Source of the DNA: Panagrolaimus kolymaensis
Lineage: Eukaryota > Nematoda > Chromadorea > Rhabditida > Panagrolaimidae
DNA: 64,000 nucleotides
Assembly (NCBI GenBank): GCA_028622995.1
Contig: JAJQJQ010000034.1
Span: forward strand, 2,108,001 to 2,172,000
Reading direction: 5' to 3'
This document shows, one piece after another, positions 51,786 through 64,000 of this stretch (its first letter is position 1; the number at the start of each line of letters is the position of its first letter). The position numbers and the translations under genes were made by a program. Below the pieces are notes generated by a model. It saw only the letters and a list, made by a program, of their open reading frames with translations. It ran no database searches and was not told where the DNA came from.

Positions 51786-54700
51786 TTAAAATGAAATATC
51801 AATAATCCCATCATTGATATCTTTTTTATCTGACACTCCATTGGTTTTTGGCGTCGCTATTGAGGGAGAAGTTATCATAGCTGCTTCTCGAGAAAATTCA
51901 AGGAAAACTTGTTCCAATGTTGTTTGGGATAATGAATAATCACTAATATGAAAAGGTTCACACATGGATTCCAATTCATCGAAAAGCATTGACCATGTTT
52001 GTCGATGATTGCGTTTTAATTCAAAATTTAATTGTTGGACATGTTCTTCCTAAAAAAATATGCAAAATTAATTTACATCGAAAAAAGTAAAAAAAATTAG
52101 TTACTTTTAATATTGAACCAGGAAATCGACCAAAAATTTCTCTTTTAACCATTTCTGCATGAACTTCATTAATTCGAATTAATAAAGTATAGCCTTCGCC
52201 ATATTTACTTTTAATATGTTGGGCACTTCCAAGACATTTAAATTTACCATAAACCATTATAGCCAAATTTGTGCAAAGAGCTTCACATTCTTCCATACTA
52301 TGTGAAGTTAAAACAAGAGCGGTTCCAAGTTCTCTGACTTTAGAAAGAATATCCCAAATAACTCTTCTGGCTTTTGGATCCACGCCAGAAGTTGGTTCAT
52401 CGAGAAGAAGAACTTCAGGCATTCCAACAAGTGCAATACCCAAACTTAGGCGACGCTTGTTTCCACCACTATAAGCTTTAATTTGGCGTTTAGCATACAT
52501 TCGTATTCCAATTGCATCTATAATTGAACTAACAACAGTGGGAATTTCATTTTCATGGATGCCTCGAATTCGAGCAAACATGTAAAGAGTTTCTTCTCCA
52601 CTCATTTCTTTAATAACTGCATCATATTGGGGACAATAACCTATTCGTTCACCAGCCTCTCTCCAATTTGTTTTTACGCTGTATCCACTTATAAAAGCAT
52701 CTCCATCGCTAACATCATTTTCACCCGTAAGCATTTGAAAAGTTGACGTTTTGCCCGCTCCATTAACTCCAAGCAAACCAAAACAATCTCCTTTATCAAC
52801 GTGGAAAGTTATGCCTTTGACTGCTTGGCAATCACCATATGATTTTTTGATATCTTTTACAATTACTGTAGCATCATCTGGTCGAGCATCAATCATTTTA
52901 TGTTTTTCTGAAATAACATCTGAATCTTCAATGGAATCATTTTTAGTAATTTCGCCATCCCATGAATATCCATCATTTTCAAAACTTTTATTCTTTTTCG
53001 ATTTGCATTTGCACATATTCATAAGTTTTCCCCACCAATTTTTTTCTATTGCGAAAGTTGTAAACCAAAAGAAAAATCCTTGAATGATAAAGAAACCCAT
53101 AGCATAGCCCAAGCCTTTTTTATTAAAAGTGTTAAGAATATTATCGGTGTATATTAGCTCTAAAAATGTTTTTATCGTAATTTTTTAATCTAAGAAATTA
53201 TTGATTACCAGAATTGTCTCCACAACAACTAGGTGCGAGGTCAGCAAATATTGGTTTATCGCATGGAACTTGTCCACAAGCTTCGCGACCAAATTCATTA
53301 TTATATAATTTTGTGAAGCAATTGGATAAACTATAAGTAGGAAAAATAAATGATAACAATACTTCCCATTGATATGCAATATCATCATTAGCTGTTTGTG
53401 AAATGATTGGCACTGCAATTGAGCCTATCATGCCCGTAATAATATTATACATGACAATCATGGTGTAACCCTTGGGTGCAGTATCAAATACAAAATGAAA
53501 AGAATAAACAAATGGAATTGAAGTCCAACCATATAAAAGCATAATAATAATTAAATCTACGATACTTTCGCTACGAGATATATATTCTTTAATATTAAAT
53601 AATTTATAAACAACCAAAAATAAAAATGTTGGAATTAAGTAGCACACTCCATCCCAAATAGCTGTGGTTAACCAATATAGCCATGGACGAATTCCAGCCA
53701 TCATTTGCATATGTTTTGATTTCTTTTTACGTTCACGAATTAAGAAGCTTGAATAACCTGAAACTACCATACTCATCGAAACAATCACAGCATAACCCAA
53801 AAGGAAAGCAGAAGTTCCACTAATATCTTTATTTTTAAGTGAATCGGCACTGGTTGGAGGCAAAGGATGATTGGTAACGTGAATACTAACATTTATACCC
53901 TTTAGAATTTTTCGAAGAATGTAAGTATCAGCTACGACTACACCAATTGCAGGTGAATGAAGGGCAAAATTATTGAATACACTATTAATAAAAGTCATAT
54001 TTGTTATATCCGAATTAGTTGTAAAATTAAATGCTAAAGGATTGTGCAAACCAAAATGACGAGGGCCTTCCTATAATAAAAATTTAGCATAAAAGTTTTT
54101 TTTGTTGGCAAAAATAAAAAAAGTTTACAGATTTTGTAAGTTCCACAATTTTATTCATCATTCCATCCGCTGTTTTAGCTATTGTCATATTTAGTTTTAA
54201 ACCTTTATTTTCATCCATAATTATTTCTTTTATTAACCTGAAAACTTTTTATATTTTCATAAAAATTATTTTTATTTTTTGTTGTCGCTTACGGTGCCAT
54301 TGATTCTACCGCAAAAATATTGGTTTGTTCATGTTGGGCATATGGATATAAATCTAAACTTAATGGATTTTGAGCTCCTGGACCAGGAATCTGCCCTGAC
54401 GCCCAAACCAATAAAGCCATATAAAGAACGGGAATAATAAGTTGAGGAATAAATTGGGTCCATTTTCGTAAAAAGTAAATACTTCGCTTAATAAAAAGTG
54501 CTTTAGTATGTGCCCAATAATAAGCAGCGCCAGTATAACGTTCAGTGGCTCGAGCACTTTCAAGTTTTTCATATTCTCGATTATGATCTCCATAATCCAT
54601 TGCTTCTTCAATTCCTTCCTCAATTCGTTTCTTTTCATTTGCAATTTCATTAACTTTTAAAAAAACTTCTTCCATGGTGGTTATTGAAACACCAAAAGAT

Positions 54701-57700
54701 TCAATATTAAATTTTGCTTGAGAATCTTCCAAAGCTTTAAACATTGCAGGAAAAACTCGACGATCTGAATTTGGTAATAAAAATAAACCTTCGGAGCCAA
54801 CGGATGAATGCATTTCAGCGGATGGACTAAATTGTTGAAGCAAAACTAAAGTATTTGTGTAAGCTTTTTGTTGATCTTGAGGAATTAAACCATGAATATA
54901 AGCTACAGTTAAATGATACCCCGCGCCATAAAGGTTTTTTAAAAACATATTTGAGCCAATACATTGAAGCTGACCGTGAGCCATAATAGCAATGCGATCT
55001 CCAAGAAGATCGGCTTCTTCCATGTAATGAGTTGTGAGAAGCATAGTTCGCTTGGATTTTTCACTTTGTAACAAAGTCCATGTTTCATGCCTTGCACCTG
55101 GGTCCATTCCAGAAGTAGGTTCATCTAACATTACAATTTCTGAGCCGCCAATTAAAGCAATTGAAAGGGATAATTTTCGCTTTTGACCTCCAGAAAGAGT
55201 GCAAGCAAGGGCATCTTTTTTAAAATCTATTTTTAATCGAGTTAATAAATCCATAGCTTCTTGAAAATCCCAAGGGCGTCCTTTAAGTTTACAAAAAAAT
55301 TCCAAATGTTCCATTACAGTCAAAGTATCAAAAAGAGTATTGAATTGAGGACAAAGACCAAGGGAATCACGAATTTGAGGTAAAGCATCTTGAATATTAT
55401 AATTATTTATATAAGCTGTTCCAGATGAAGGAGGTATGACACCAGTGAGCATAGAAAAGGTTGTACTTTTTCCTGCACCATTATGTCCCAAAAGTGCAGT
55501 TAGCTGTCCAGCATACATATTAAAATTTAAATTATCCACCGCCTTTTTCTCTCCATCTTTACCAAATTTACAATCAAATAATTTTTTGAAGAAACTTGTT
55601 CCATAAGTTTTACATAAATTTGAAATTACTATTGTTGGTGTAAGTGGAGGATCAGGTTCGATATTTGTTAGAGGGACATTATCATAAATTGGGAGTTGAT
55701 CTTGAAAATTTTCTCGTTTTTTCAATGAATGTGGAAACCAATAAGATGGCTAAAAATTAATATGAAAAAATTAATTTATAAATAAATAATAAAATAATTA
55801 CCAAAAATGGAAACCATAATTTTTGAGGAACACCTTCCCCACCAGGATTCACGGCTTCCACATACCATGTAATAATCATAAAAATAAATGCATCTATAAT
55901 TAACATAACAAAAAGATGAAGCATGGTAAGGGATTCATCGGGAGATGGAGGAGTAGTTATATCACCCCAATGCATTCCACTTGCTTGAGTTTCATGTTGA
56001 GCAATTAAATTTATTCCTAAACTCATCGCCACATCCGGATTTAAACAATTTACAAGTCTAATACCCAACGTTGAAGGAGATTGTTGATCAAGATTTCCAA
56101 AATAGGAATACCAAAAATATAATATCATCCATCCAACTACAGCCATTAAAGTTCCAGCTGTGCCTGATTGAAGAAAAGTGGAAATCATAAATGAAAAATA
56201 TGTTGCATCAAAAGCATAAAGTAAAAAAAGCACAAATGCAATAGTTGGATCACTTTTTTCCGTTACAAAATACATTAATAGTGAAAGAACGAATACGGTG
56301 CAAATCATTTTAGCATAATTTATTATTAAATATGCTATCCAATGAACCCATTGAGCTAAACCCATAACTTTCATATATTCTTTTAAACGATTTTCTTTTT
56401 CCATAACTATTTGACGAACTATGTAAATTACACTGGTCATCATAGAAAAAACTATTACAGTTGGAAGAAAAAAGGCTCCAACTTCAATAATTTTGGATGA
56501 ATACGGTGGAAATGGAAATCTTTGGATCTAAAAAAAAGTAAGTTTAAACTATTTTTTTTTGAAAGTTTTTAATTATTTACCGAAAGATAATATTCTTCCT
56601 CCAAAAATGTAAATGGAGTAAAATTGTATGTTTTTGGATCGACTCCACTAAAATAAAGTCCAACCGAAGCATCGATGGCTCTTTGAATAGTTAAAAATCC
56701 TTCTTGCCAATATCCAGGTTCTCCACCATTTGCTTCATCACGATTAATTGGACCCGAAATATAAATAACTGAAAATATATGTTTTGTTTCCCATGGTTGA
56801 AATCCTTGTCCTTTGGGTTTTGAACGCCTTTTGGTATTGGATAATCGAATGGTATAACTGACATTAATATTTTTAGCATTTAAATCCGTATTTGCAAATT
56901 GTGGGTCAAAAAAGATTCCTCCTAAAAAATATGCAAAACTGTCAATAATTTTTTTAGCAGATGTGTCTTACCAATAACTTGATTATCACATTGCTGAATA
57001 AACGAATCTTTGATATAATCCACAAGCGTTTCTTCACTATCAAAACCTTTTATTGAAGCTTGAGTGGGAACTTGATAATCATTTAAAAAATCTGCACTGG
57101 CGTTCATTACTTTATTCAAAACTAATTGAATTGGTACAACTACATCTTCGCTAATAAAACGTGACTAAAAAAGAAATTTTTATTTTAAAATTAAATTTAG
57201 CCTTTATAAACATACCCTTAAAATCTGCATAATGGCGTCAGTGGTTGGCGTACTAGGTGCATATGGAAATTCAACAAAAATAGTTGTAATATTTTGACAA
57301 TTTTCATGCGAACTATTACTATGCAAAAATGCGCATTCCCCTTTATTTCCTGTCAAAATGGTATTCAAATCAAAAATTGTGCCCTAAAAATAATTTAAAT
57401 AATTTTAGATAAAAAAAATGTTTGAATTAAATCTTACCGTTGGATCAGAAACATTTGGTGGAAATATAAAATCCATGGAAGTACCCGTAACTGGCCAGGA
57501 AGGATAGGCAGTGACATTATGATTTTTTTCAAATGTGCCTCTTAACTACAAAAATTAATTTATAACTTTAGTAAATTATTTATTAAATAAGCAGAAACTA
57601 ACTCCAATCATAGCACCAAAAGTAATAAAAATTAATACTAATGGTAGAAGAAATTCCAAAAGCGTAAACCATGGTGATCGAATTTGTGTTAACCAATTCC

Positions 57701-57737
57701 TCCATAAAAGAAGTCTCAACTGTGATATTTTTCCCAT
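51786..57737 (-). CDS. ABCA-subfamily full ABC transporter, 1805 residues
   Basis: Two-half lipid exporter of the ABCA class (C. elegans ABT/CED-7 group). Minus-strand exons: 57737-57603, 57545-57438, 57383-57216, 57164-56972, 56921-56581, 56527-55802, 55749-54293, 54237-54129, 54070-53209, 53159-52105, 52049-51786. The first half has an N-terminal helix ([16 protein letters not shown]), a large extracellular loop and a membrane block with [15 protein letters not shown], diagnostic of ABCA. NBD1: Walker [10 protein letters not shown] (645-653), signature LSGGQ (742-746), Walker B IVMLDEP near 762. NBD2: GVNGAGKT (1497-1504), signature YSGGN (1596-1600), LLLDEP (1617-1622). The end contains [11 protein letters not shown], like the ABCA C-terminal VFVNFA region. 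Both ATP sites look intact. Length is nearest to the shorter ABCA proteins such as ABT-4, but orthology is not settled. A TTTTGTAG acceptor on this strand near 57789 is a possible trans-splice site. Confidence 0.93.
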
Positions 57738-60485
57738 TGCATTAGTTTTAACGTTGCAAATAATAAAAACAATTTATGCAACGAGGCTACAAAAAAAAAA
57801 AGATTTGAAAAGTTTTATGAATGACTAAACACAAATAAATATTTTAATTGGTAAAAAAATAAAATAAAAAGCTTGTAGTTTGCGAAGTTCTAAAAGTTCA
57901 CGCCGTCCTAAATAATTCATTTTTTTCTGATGAAATTAATGTAAGCAATAAAAAATGTCAAAATAAAAGAAAGGTTATCACTCATAAAAATAAAAAACTT
58001 GAAACAAGAAAAGCACAATAAAAGGCACTGTATTGTGTGACTACACTGAAGCTTTTTGGTGCAAAAAAAAAAAAGAAACATTCTTGGAAATACACAAATC
58101 TTTGATGATGACAAAAATTTCTTTTACCTTAAACAACAAAGAACAAAAACAAAGTATTCAATCAATTATGTTTGAATTTATGTTATTTTTAATCCAAGCA
58201 TTAAAATTTTATATAAAAAATGTTTTTTTTTAATTTATTGAGTAAAAGTAACTACAACCTCAAAAAACACTGCAAAAAAAATAAATCATTACTTTCGAAT
58301 AAATAAAAAAACGCTTTGCTTTATCCGAATTTTGAATGAAAGGATTAAAGTATTTTAGAGGGGGCGAAATAAAATAATAATAGGCAAAAAATATGTAAAC
58401 GACAAGTAAAAAATAACTTTTTTAGTTAAATAAAAATTTTATTTAACTGAAAAATTTAAAAAAAGGTAAAATGAAAACGTTTAAATTTGTGTGTCTCATG
58501 TGCAAAAAAATGAGTAAAAAAGGGACTAACTTTTTTTTAACCTTTTTTGAGACTGGCTTAAAGTTTATTTGCTTTTTATTAACTTTACCCAAGAGAAAGG
58601 GAACAAATATTCATTTAAAAGGTAATGGGTAGATTTTATAAAAAATTTGTATTTTAAATAAATGAGAGTTCCAAGAAAAAAATATATTTAATAAGTCATA
58701 AATAAAAAATAAATTCGAAGAATTTGAAAAGGAATAAAATAAAGGTGAACTGAATAATGCTTTTTACACATCGTTAAACTTTAGCTCTTCGACCTCGGAT
58801 CAAAACTTTTTTCACTAAGACATTAAAAAAACAAATATATTCATTCACTTCCTTTGCGCAAGCAACCTCAAAACCGCAAAAGCATTGACCGGATGGACAT
58901 TGAAAAATAAAAACTCGAGTTTAAATAAAAGTGTAAAAAGAAGTTTAAAAATTTTTATGAAAAAGGGCAGAAAAATTTTTAAATTTTTTTTAAACATTGG
59001 ACTTAGTGAAATAAAAAAAGCAGACGTGTATTAACTCAAAAGAAATCACTACGCTTCCAAAGTAGCAACAATACTCTAAAAAGATAAGAACACAAACAAA
59101 AAAAACTTTAAAGCTTTGGTCGATTAAAATGGCAATAAAGGGATTGTTAACTTTAAAAAATGAAATTTTCAAAAAAAACACCCGTACTCTAAAAAATGAA
59201 ACAATTCAATTGGTTAATTTAAATATTTGAGGGTATTTTTGAAATCTTCATAAACTCACAAATAAGGTCGGGTTTCTAGAATGATTTTGTTCCTAATTCA
59301 TAAACCGTAAATAAGTTAATCATCTTGATTCTCGAAATATAAAATGATTACTCAAGCTTTGGCAGAAAAATAAAAAGTAAACTTTCACTTTGCATTTTTA
59401 CAGTATAATAAAAGAACAGAAAAAAAGATATTTCATAAATAATAATTCAGCGCTGTAAATCGTTGAACTAAAAGTTTTAATTTTTTTGAGTGAATATCGA
59501 GCATGTTTGCAAAAATGTCTATTCAATAATATTAAAGGTTTACAAATTTTATTTACAACCCCCAAAACGAAATTTATTGATTTTTTTTCTTGTAAAATAG
59601 ATATATTATTTTTATGCTTTAAATTGTGTTTGTTATTTCTAATTTAATTTTGTCATATTTTAATTTATGGTTTTCAACGTAACTGGCTCAAAATTTTCTT
59701 ATTTGTTTAAAACAATTTTTATTTAACAAAAAACAAGGGTCATTTTTTTACAAAAACAGCATAACAATATTAGTAATATAAGATCTAAAAAAACTTTTGT
59801 ATTGACGAATAATTTTCATTGGCAAAATTAATTTAATGTTCAAAATTTTAATAACCCAAAAAGGCTTCAATGGTATTTTATAAAGTTTTTTTTTGAAAAT
59901 TTAAAGCTATGTATATTTTTGCAAATATGAGTAACATCATTATTATTTTTATTTTCAAGTTGTAGTCAGTCAGCATTGCAATTTGCAACAACAAATTATG
60001 GTGCATTTCTTTACTTTTCAAATAATAACGTGACCATGGCCGCCACCTCATGCGCTAAGCATACGTTTTCTTAAAACTTTTTTTCCCCATTTGTTTTTTC
60101 ATTGAGCCATGAGATAGAGACTGACTCTCATAAACTTTTTTGATTTATTTTATCTCATAGCTGCTTAAATTCTTTGCTTCCAAAAAAAATAGTTTGTATT
60201 GTGATGATCATTTTTCAATTTAATTTGTTTTTTTCCTCTCTAATGCATGCTTAAACGACAGACGACAACCACTTACTTAACTATGCGGTCGGCCTCTGTC
60301 TGGTTGGCAAACTGCGAGAGATTATGTGACGAGACGCAACTCGGACGAACAAATAAAAAAGTGTGCATTTACGCAAAAATAGTTCATGCGCTTTTAATTT
60401 ATTTTGATATAATATTTCTTTGGTCTATTTATAATTTAAACTATTTTTATTATATTTTTAGTAGGTGCATCATTATTACGGGAAT
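57738..60485. other. 2.7-kb divergent intergenic region between ABCA and VMP1
   Basis: Carries the promoters of both genes. AT-rich, no supported exon. A TATATTTTTAG acceptor ending at 60461 lies 24 bases before the VMP1 ATG and fits spliced-leader addition. One copy of a dispersed repeat is at 59341-59407. Confidence 0.6.
59341..59407 (+). repeat. dispersed repeat, copy 1 (upstream of VMP1)
   Basis: This 67-base stretch (begins AAAATGATTACTCAAGCTTT, ends TTTACAGTATA) reappears in reverse orientation at 62752-62834 with two visible substitutions and a 14-base insertion. Family and mechanism unknown; perhaps the remnant of a small mobile element. Confidence 0.75.
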
Positions 60486-62351
60486 ATGCCACGAAATAAA
60501 AAGAAAAATATTGGTAATAAAAATGGAAATTTAAATAACGGAAGTCCTGCTACAACACATCATGCCAATAATGTTCATTTTGTGACAGATGCTAATGCAA
60601 CGTCAGATGAGTAAGTTTTTCGAATTTTAAGTTTTATCATCTTACTTTGTTAAACTTGAAAAACTTTAGTGAGCTTCCTCGAAATGGCAGAGGCCCACGT
60701 AATATTCCTTCAGCCAAAAACGAAAAGACAAAAATTCCAATATGGAAACGACCCTTTTTAATTATATATAATTTCTTCATGAATTTATTTTGGAAAAAAT
60801 CAAAACCAGATGAGTCAGTTTTTTTTTAAATTTAAAGTTGAATCTTTCTTTTGAACTCATATTTTTTTAGTTATCTCCCTCCAAGTGGCAGAGGCATGCG
60901 CCCTAGTCCTTCAGAAGGCGCATTGACTCATTTGGAAAGGTCAAAAATTACATTATTTAATCAACCCGTGTTAACGATATATTATTTCTTCTTAGAATTA
61001 TTTTGGCTATTTATTGATGCTTTGATAGCGTAAATTTTTATATATTCCCTAACTTTATTTTCACTACTATTTACTTTCAGGCTTTATCAACATAAAAAGA
61101 AAGTATTAGCAACTCTCATAACTGCAGGAGTCTCCAATTATTTTTATTACCTACCTGGTGAACATCAAAAATATATTGGGCCAATTGAAAAGCAATTTTT
61201 ATGGTGCACATATTGGATTGGCCTTGGTGTCTTATCTTCCATTGGTTTGGGAACTGGCCTTCATACATTTGTATTATATTTAGTAAGCACTTTTTAAAAG
61301 GAAACATTTTTTAAACTTATTTCTTTGCTTTATTTCAGGCCCCTCATATCGCAAAAGTTACTTTAGCAGCTTATGAATGTGGATCTTTAAATTTCCCTGA
61401 ACCACCATATCCAAACGAGTAAGCTCATTTGATCCAGAATTTCCCATATATATTTTGACTTTCTTTTTAGAGTTACATGCCCTGAAAAAAGAGATATTAC
61501 CGCTGGTGCAATAACTATTTGGGCAATTATTAGCAAAGTTCGAATTGAATCCTTAATGTGGGGAGTTGGAACAGCTTTAGGCGAACTTCCACCATATTTT
61601 ATTGCTCGCGGCGCAAGATTAACTGGTGAAGATCCCGATGATCCAGATTATCAAGAATTCTTAGCTCTTCAACACGGTTCATCACCCAAAGAAATTGTAA
61701 ACAGCTTTTTATTTGTGACCGAAAGCAAAGTAATAAAAGTAAATTTCAGACCTTCTGGGACAGAGGCAATTTAATAGTCGAAAATCTTGTCAGAAAGACA
61801 GGATTCATTGCAATTTTATTATTCGCATCCATTCCAAATCCATTTTTTGATTTTGCTGGTATTACATGTGGACATTTTTTGATACCTTTTTGGACATTTT
61901 TTGGCGCAACTTTAATTGGAAAAGCTCTCATCAAAATGCATGTTCAGGTTTGAAACTTTTTTTATATACGTTTATAATAATTTTTATTTACAGATGTTCA
62001 TTGTAATTTTTGTATTAAGCGAGCACCATGCCGAATGGATTATAAGAATAAGTGGAACCATCCCAAAAATTGGGCCATTTTTACAAGCGACGTTAACGGA
62101 ATTTCTTAATAATCAAAAGAAAAAATTACATAGTAATCCCGAGGATCATGTTAACCTTGTAAGTTAAAAATGTGAATTTAATAAAAAAATATTGTTAATG
62201 TTTTCAAAATTTTTAGAATTCTTCTTTGCTTCAAAATATCATTTCATTAATAACTTTGGTTATTATTGGAATCTTCGTGTATTCTATCATTAATCAACTT
62301 GCTCAAAGCTATCACAAGCGATCCTGTGACGCTAAGAAAAAACGGAAATAA
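60486..62351 (+). CDS. epg-3: vacuole membrane protein 1 (VMP1/EPG-3), 477 residues with all exons
   Basis: ER membrane lipid scramblase of the DedA/VTT superfamily, needed for autophagosome formation and ER contact sites. Exons: 60486-60610, 60670-60813, 60871-61029, 61081-61282, 61339-61418, 61471-61696, 61750-61947, 61994-62158, 62217-62351. Near-identical blocks to vertebrate VMP1 include [83 protein letters not shown] and [16 protein letters not shown]. The C terminus KKKRK is lysine-rich, as for an ER protein. The second and third exons encode related versions of one segment ([17 protein letters not shown] and [16 protein letters not shown]); both are phase 2 to phase 2, so either may be skipped without frameshift. 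The third exon fits the vertebrate protein better. Confidence 0.95.
60670..60813 (+). CDS. epg-3: VMP1 duplicated exon A
   Basis: A 144-nt exon encoding a motif (LPRNGRGP then PSA) and a hydrophobic segment parallel to those of the next exon. It has a weaker GTCAGT donor. The flanking phases match on both sides, so it can be used instead of, together with, or without the next exon. Confidence 0.65.
60871..61029 (+). CDS. epg-3: VMP1 duplicated exon B
   Basis: A 159-nt exon with [15 protein letters not shown] and [20 protein letters not shown]. The latter matches the vertebrate VMP1 segment QPLITLQYFSLEILVIL better than exon A does, so this is probably the constitutive copy. Confidence 0.75.
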
Positions 62352-62375
62352 GCAAAAACTTAAACTGTGACAAAA

Positions 62376-62381
62376 AATAAA
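62376..62381 (+). terminator. poly(A) signal of VMP1
   Basis: AATAAA 24 bases after the stop codon. Confidence 0.5.
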
Positions 62382-62751
62382 TATCATTTTAATTTATAAA
62401 ATATAGATTATTATTGTGACTTTAGAGTTACAAATAATTATATTTTCCTTAATATTTTTTTATATGTTTTTACATATATTGTTATTATTTATTTTATTAT
62501 TATTATTAATTGTGTGCTTTCTGACATCCCATTTTTGTTCACAAAACTTTTTAAAATTGAAAAGTGGGATGGGATGGTTTTAGTGTCAAAGTCAATTGTA
62601 TCACTTATTATAAATTAATAAATACGAGAAATATTCTTTCTTTTTTATATACACATCAAAAGCTGGAATAACACGATTTTCAAGGATTAAAGCTTTCGCA
62701 CTGATTTGCAACAATCTTTCTTTAATTCTGAAATGCCTTTTTTGCTTCTTC

Positions 62752-62834
62752 TATACTGTAAAAATTCAAAGTGAAAGTTTACTTTTATATTTGTTCTTTT
62801 TATTTTTCTTCCAAAGCTTGAGTAATCATTTTTT
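62752..62834 (-). repeat. dispersed repeat, inverted copy 2 (downstream of VMP1)
   Basis: Reverse complement of the element at 59341-59407, with an extra 14 bases in the middle. Together the two copies bracket the VMP1 gene in inverted orientation about 3.4 kb apart. Confidence 0.75.
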
Positions 62835-63527
62835 CAAAAAACACATGAGGGATTAAAATTATGCCCTAAAGCAATAGGAATTTTTCAAGTAAGAGGGTTT
62901 TCGTCATTTTTTTATGTTTCTTCTTTTTCATTTTTTGCAATTTCTTCTTTTGATTTTTTATTTTTTGGTAGTCATTGTTTGTCACTTTTTTCGTCATTTT
63001 GCGTGATGCTTTTAGTCCTCCATTTTTCGGGCATTGTTCGCTTTATCATTTTTTAATTCCACAGCTTTTTGAAGTAAAGAAATGGCGTCTCTAATAACCC
63101 CCATTACAGTAAAAGAAATTTGCACAGATTCCAAAGCAAAATAGGAAATGAAAAAAAGATGGGCTAATGAGCCGTAAAACAAACAACATCTCTTTAGAGT
63201 TAAAACAAAAAATATATGGAAATATGCATGTTACAAATAATGACAATCCCTCATTCCTTGTGTCGGCCGTTGATGAAATTTTTTTTTCAATAATCTTTTC
63301 CGAAACAAATAAAGCTTCTTCAACTCTCAAAAAAAGAAGAAGCATGCCATGAAAGACGAAGAAGTAAAAAAAAAACGGGCGTGACCCGAAGTACCAGAAG
63401 TAGCACTTTTGGAGGTTGAAGTATTTTTTTTATTATTTAATCATTTGGAATCTCCAAAAGGTTGGAAGGTGAAAAAAGTTAAAAAAATATTATAAAAAAC
63501 TATTCTATTAAAAAAAATTAATTTAAA

Positions 63528-64000
63528 ATGGATCCCGAGGAAGTGTTGAAAAAAATTGGGAAGCTTCATGCTACTGGTGAGAATTATCATAAGTTTTATT
63601 TTTGATATTAATAATTTCTTTGCTTAATTTTTAGATATTTTCCCTCAAAATGTTGATAACTGGGAAGATACTCGAGCTTTTTTACAGCAAGTAGTCGAAA
63701 TACTTTATGATTATATAAAAGAGGAAAATAATCGAGATAGTAAAATTCTTGATTTTCATCAACCCGATGAAATGAAAAAACTTTTGGATTTATCCATTCC
63801 TGATAAACCAATGAATTTGGAAGAATTACTCAAAGTAATAATTTTTTTTGCCGTTTTTTGTCGGTCAAAAATAGCATTATTTTTTTAGTCTTGCAGCCAC
63901 GTGCTTCGATATTGTGTAAAAACAGGTCATCCACGATTTTTTAATCAAATTTCATGTGGATTGGATTTGGTTTCAATGGCGGGTGAATGGCTCACAGCTA
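63528..64000 (+). CDS. unc-25: glutamate decarboxylase (UNC-25/GAD), 5' part
   Basis: Makes GABA from glutamate with pyridoxal phosphate in GABAergic neurons. Exons 63528-63576, 63635-63834 and 63889 to the window end join in frame for about 120 residues. Match to animal [37 protein letters not shown], then [21 protein letters not shown] followed by EWLTA, equivalent to [15 protein letters not shown] and LAGEWLTST in GAD67. The N-terminal extension before this is short (about 20 residues), as in invertebrate GAD. The catalytic lysine region lies beyond the window. The start codon is the first ATG in frame; no acceptor lies close upstream. Confidence 0.93.

Larger units (their letters stand above)
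62352..63527. other. intergenic region between VMP1 and the decarboxylase gene
   Basis: VMP1 3' UTR, the inverted copy of the dispersed repeat (62752-62834) and the presumed promoter of the decarboxylase gene. TAATC at 63438-63442 resembles the core of the UNC-30 homeodomain site known from C. elegans unc-25, but a 5-base match is weak. The frames at 63091-63352 are overlapping low-complexity shadows. Confidence 0.5.

Noticed and set aside
1..64000. CRISPR arrays, tRNA or rRNA genes, bacterial operons, viral or transposase genes
   Set aside because: No spaced direct repeats, cloverleaf-like boxes, rRNA blocks or transposase/polymerase motifs were seen by eye; a covariance-model scan could still find a tRNA I missed.

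Overview
The window looks like a nematode chromosome segment. It is very AT-rich. Every multi-exon gene has short introns, mostly 45-60 bp, with GTAAGT-like donors and TTTTAG or TTTCAG acceptors. Several start codons lie 3-30 bases after an unpaired acceptor, which is the signature of spliced-leader trans-splicing. The genes are animal orthologues, many familiar from Caenorhabditis. The genus cannot be fixed from this sequence; the AT content and compact introns would suit an AT-rich lineage such as Meloidogyne, but that is a guess. All exon joins below were made by hand from splice consensus, reading frame and remembered family sequences.

Layout. 1-7496 (+): 3' part of a large Fat-like cadherin ending in EGF/laminin-G modules, a membrane segment and a tail. 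7977-8912 (-): a FIT2 (FITM2) family ER lipid protein with an in-frame TAA. 10183-15593 (+): a complete Dicer. 15764-16007 (-): a 51-residue single-pass membrane protein. 16008-19118: no gene seen, but it holds a 93-bp-arm hairpin. 19119-19502 (+): an unidentified hydrophobic ORF. 20384-31780 (+): C3G/RAPGEF1, with two extra candidate first exons and long introns. 32441-37571 (+): a xanthine dehydrogenase/aldehyde oxidase enzyme. 37996-40227 (-): a DNAJB6-type co-chaperone. 40228-49449: about 9 kb without a supportable gene. 49450-51251 (+): an unrecognised transmembrane protein with a cytoplasmic coiled coil. 51786-57737 (-): a full ABCA transporter. 60486-62351 (+): VMP1/EPG-3, with a tandemly duplicated exon. 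63528-end (+): the start of glutamate decarboxylase (UNC-25/GAD).

These are ordinary, mostly unrelated animal genes rather than a cluster with one shared function. No operon, integrated mobile gene, CRISPR array or tRNA was recognised. Four products act on membranes or lipids (FIT2, ABCA, VMP1 and the coiled-coil protein), but their proximity is probably incidental. The points most worth a second look are the FIT2 gene with an internal stop and apparently missing catalytic histidines, the duplicated VMP1 exon, the hairpin downstream of Dicer, and an inverted repeat pair that brackets VMP1.
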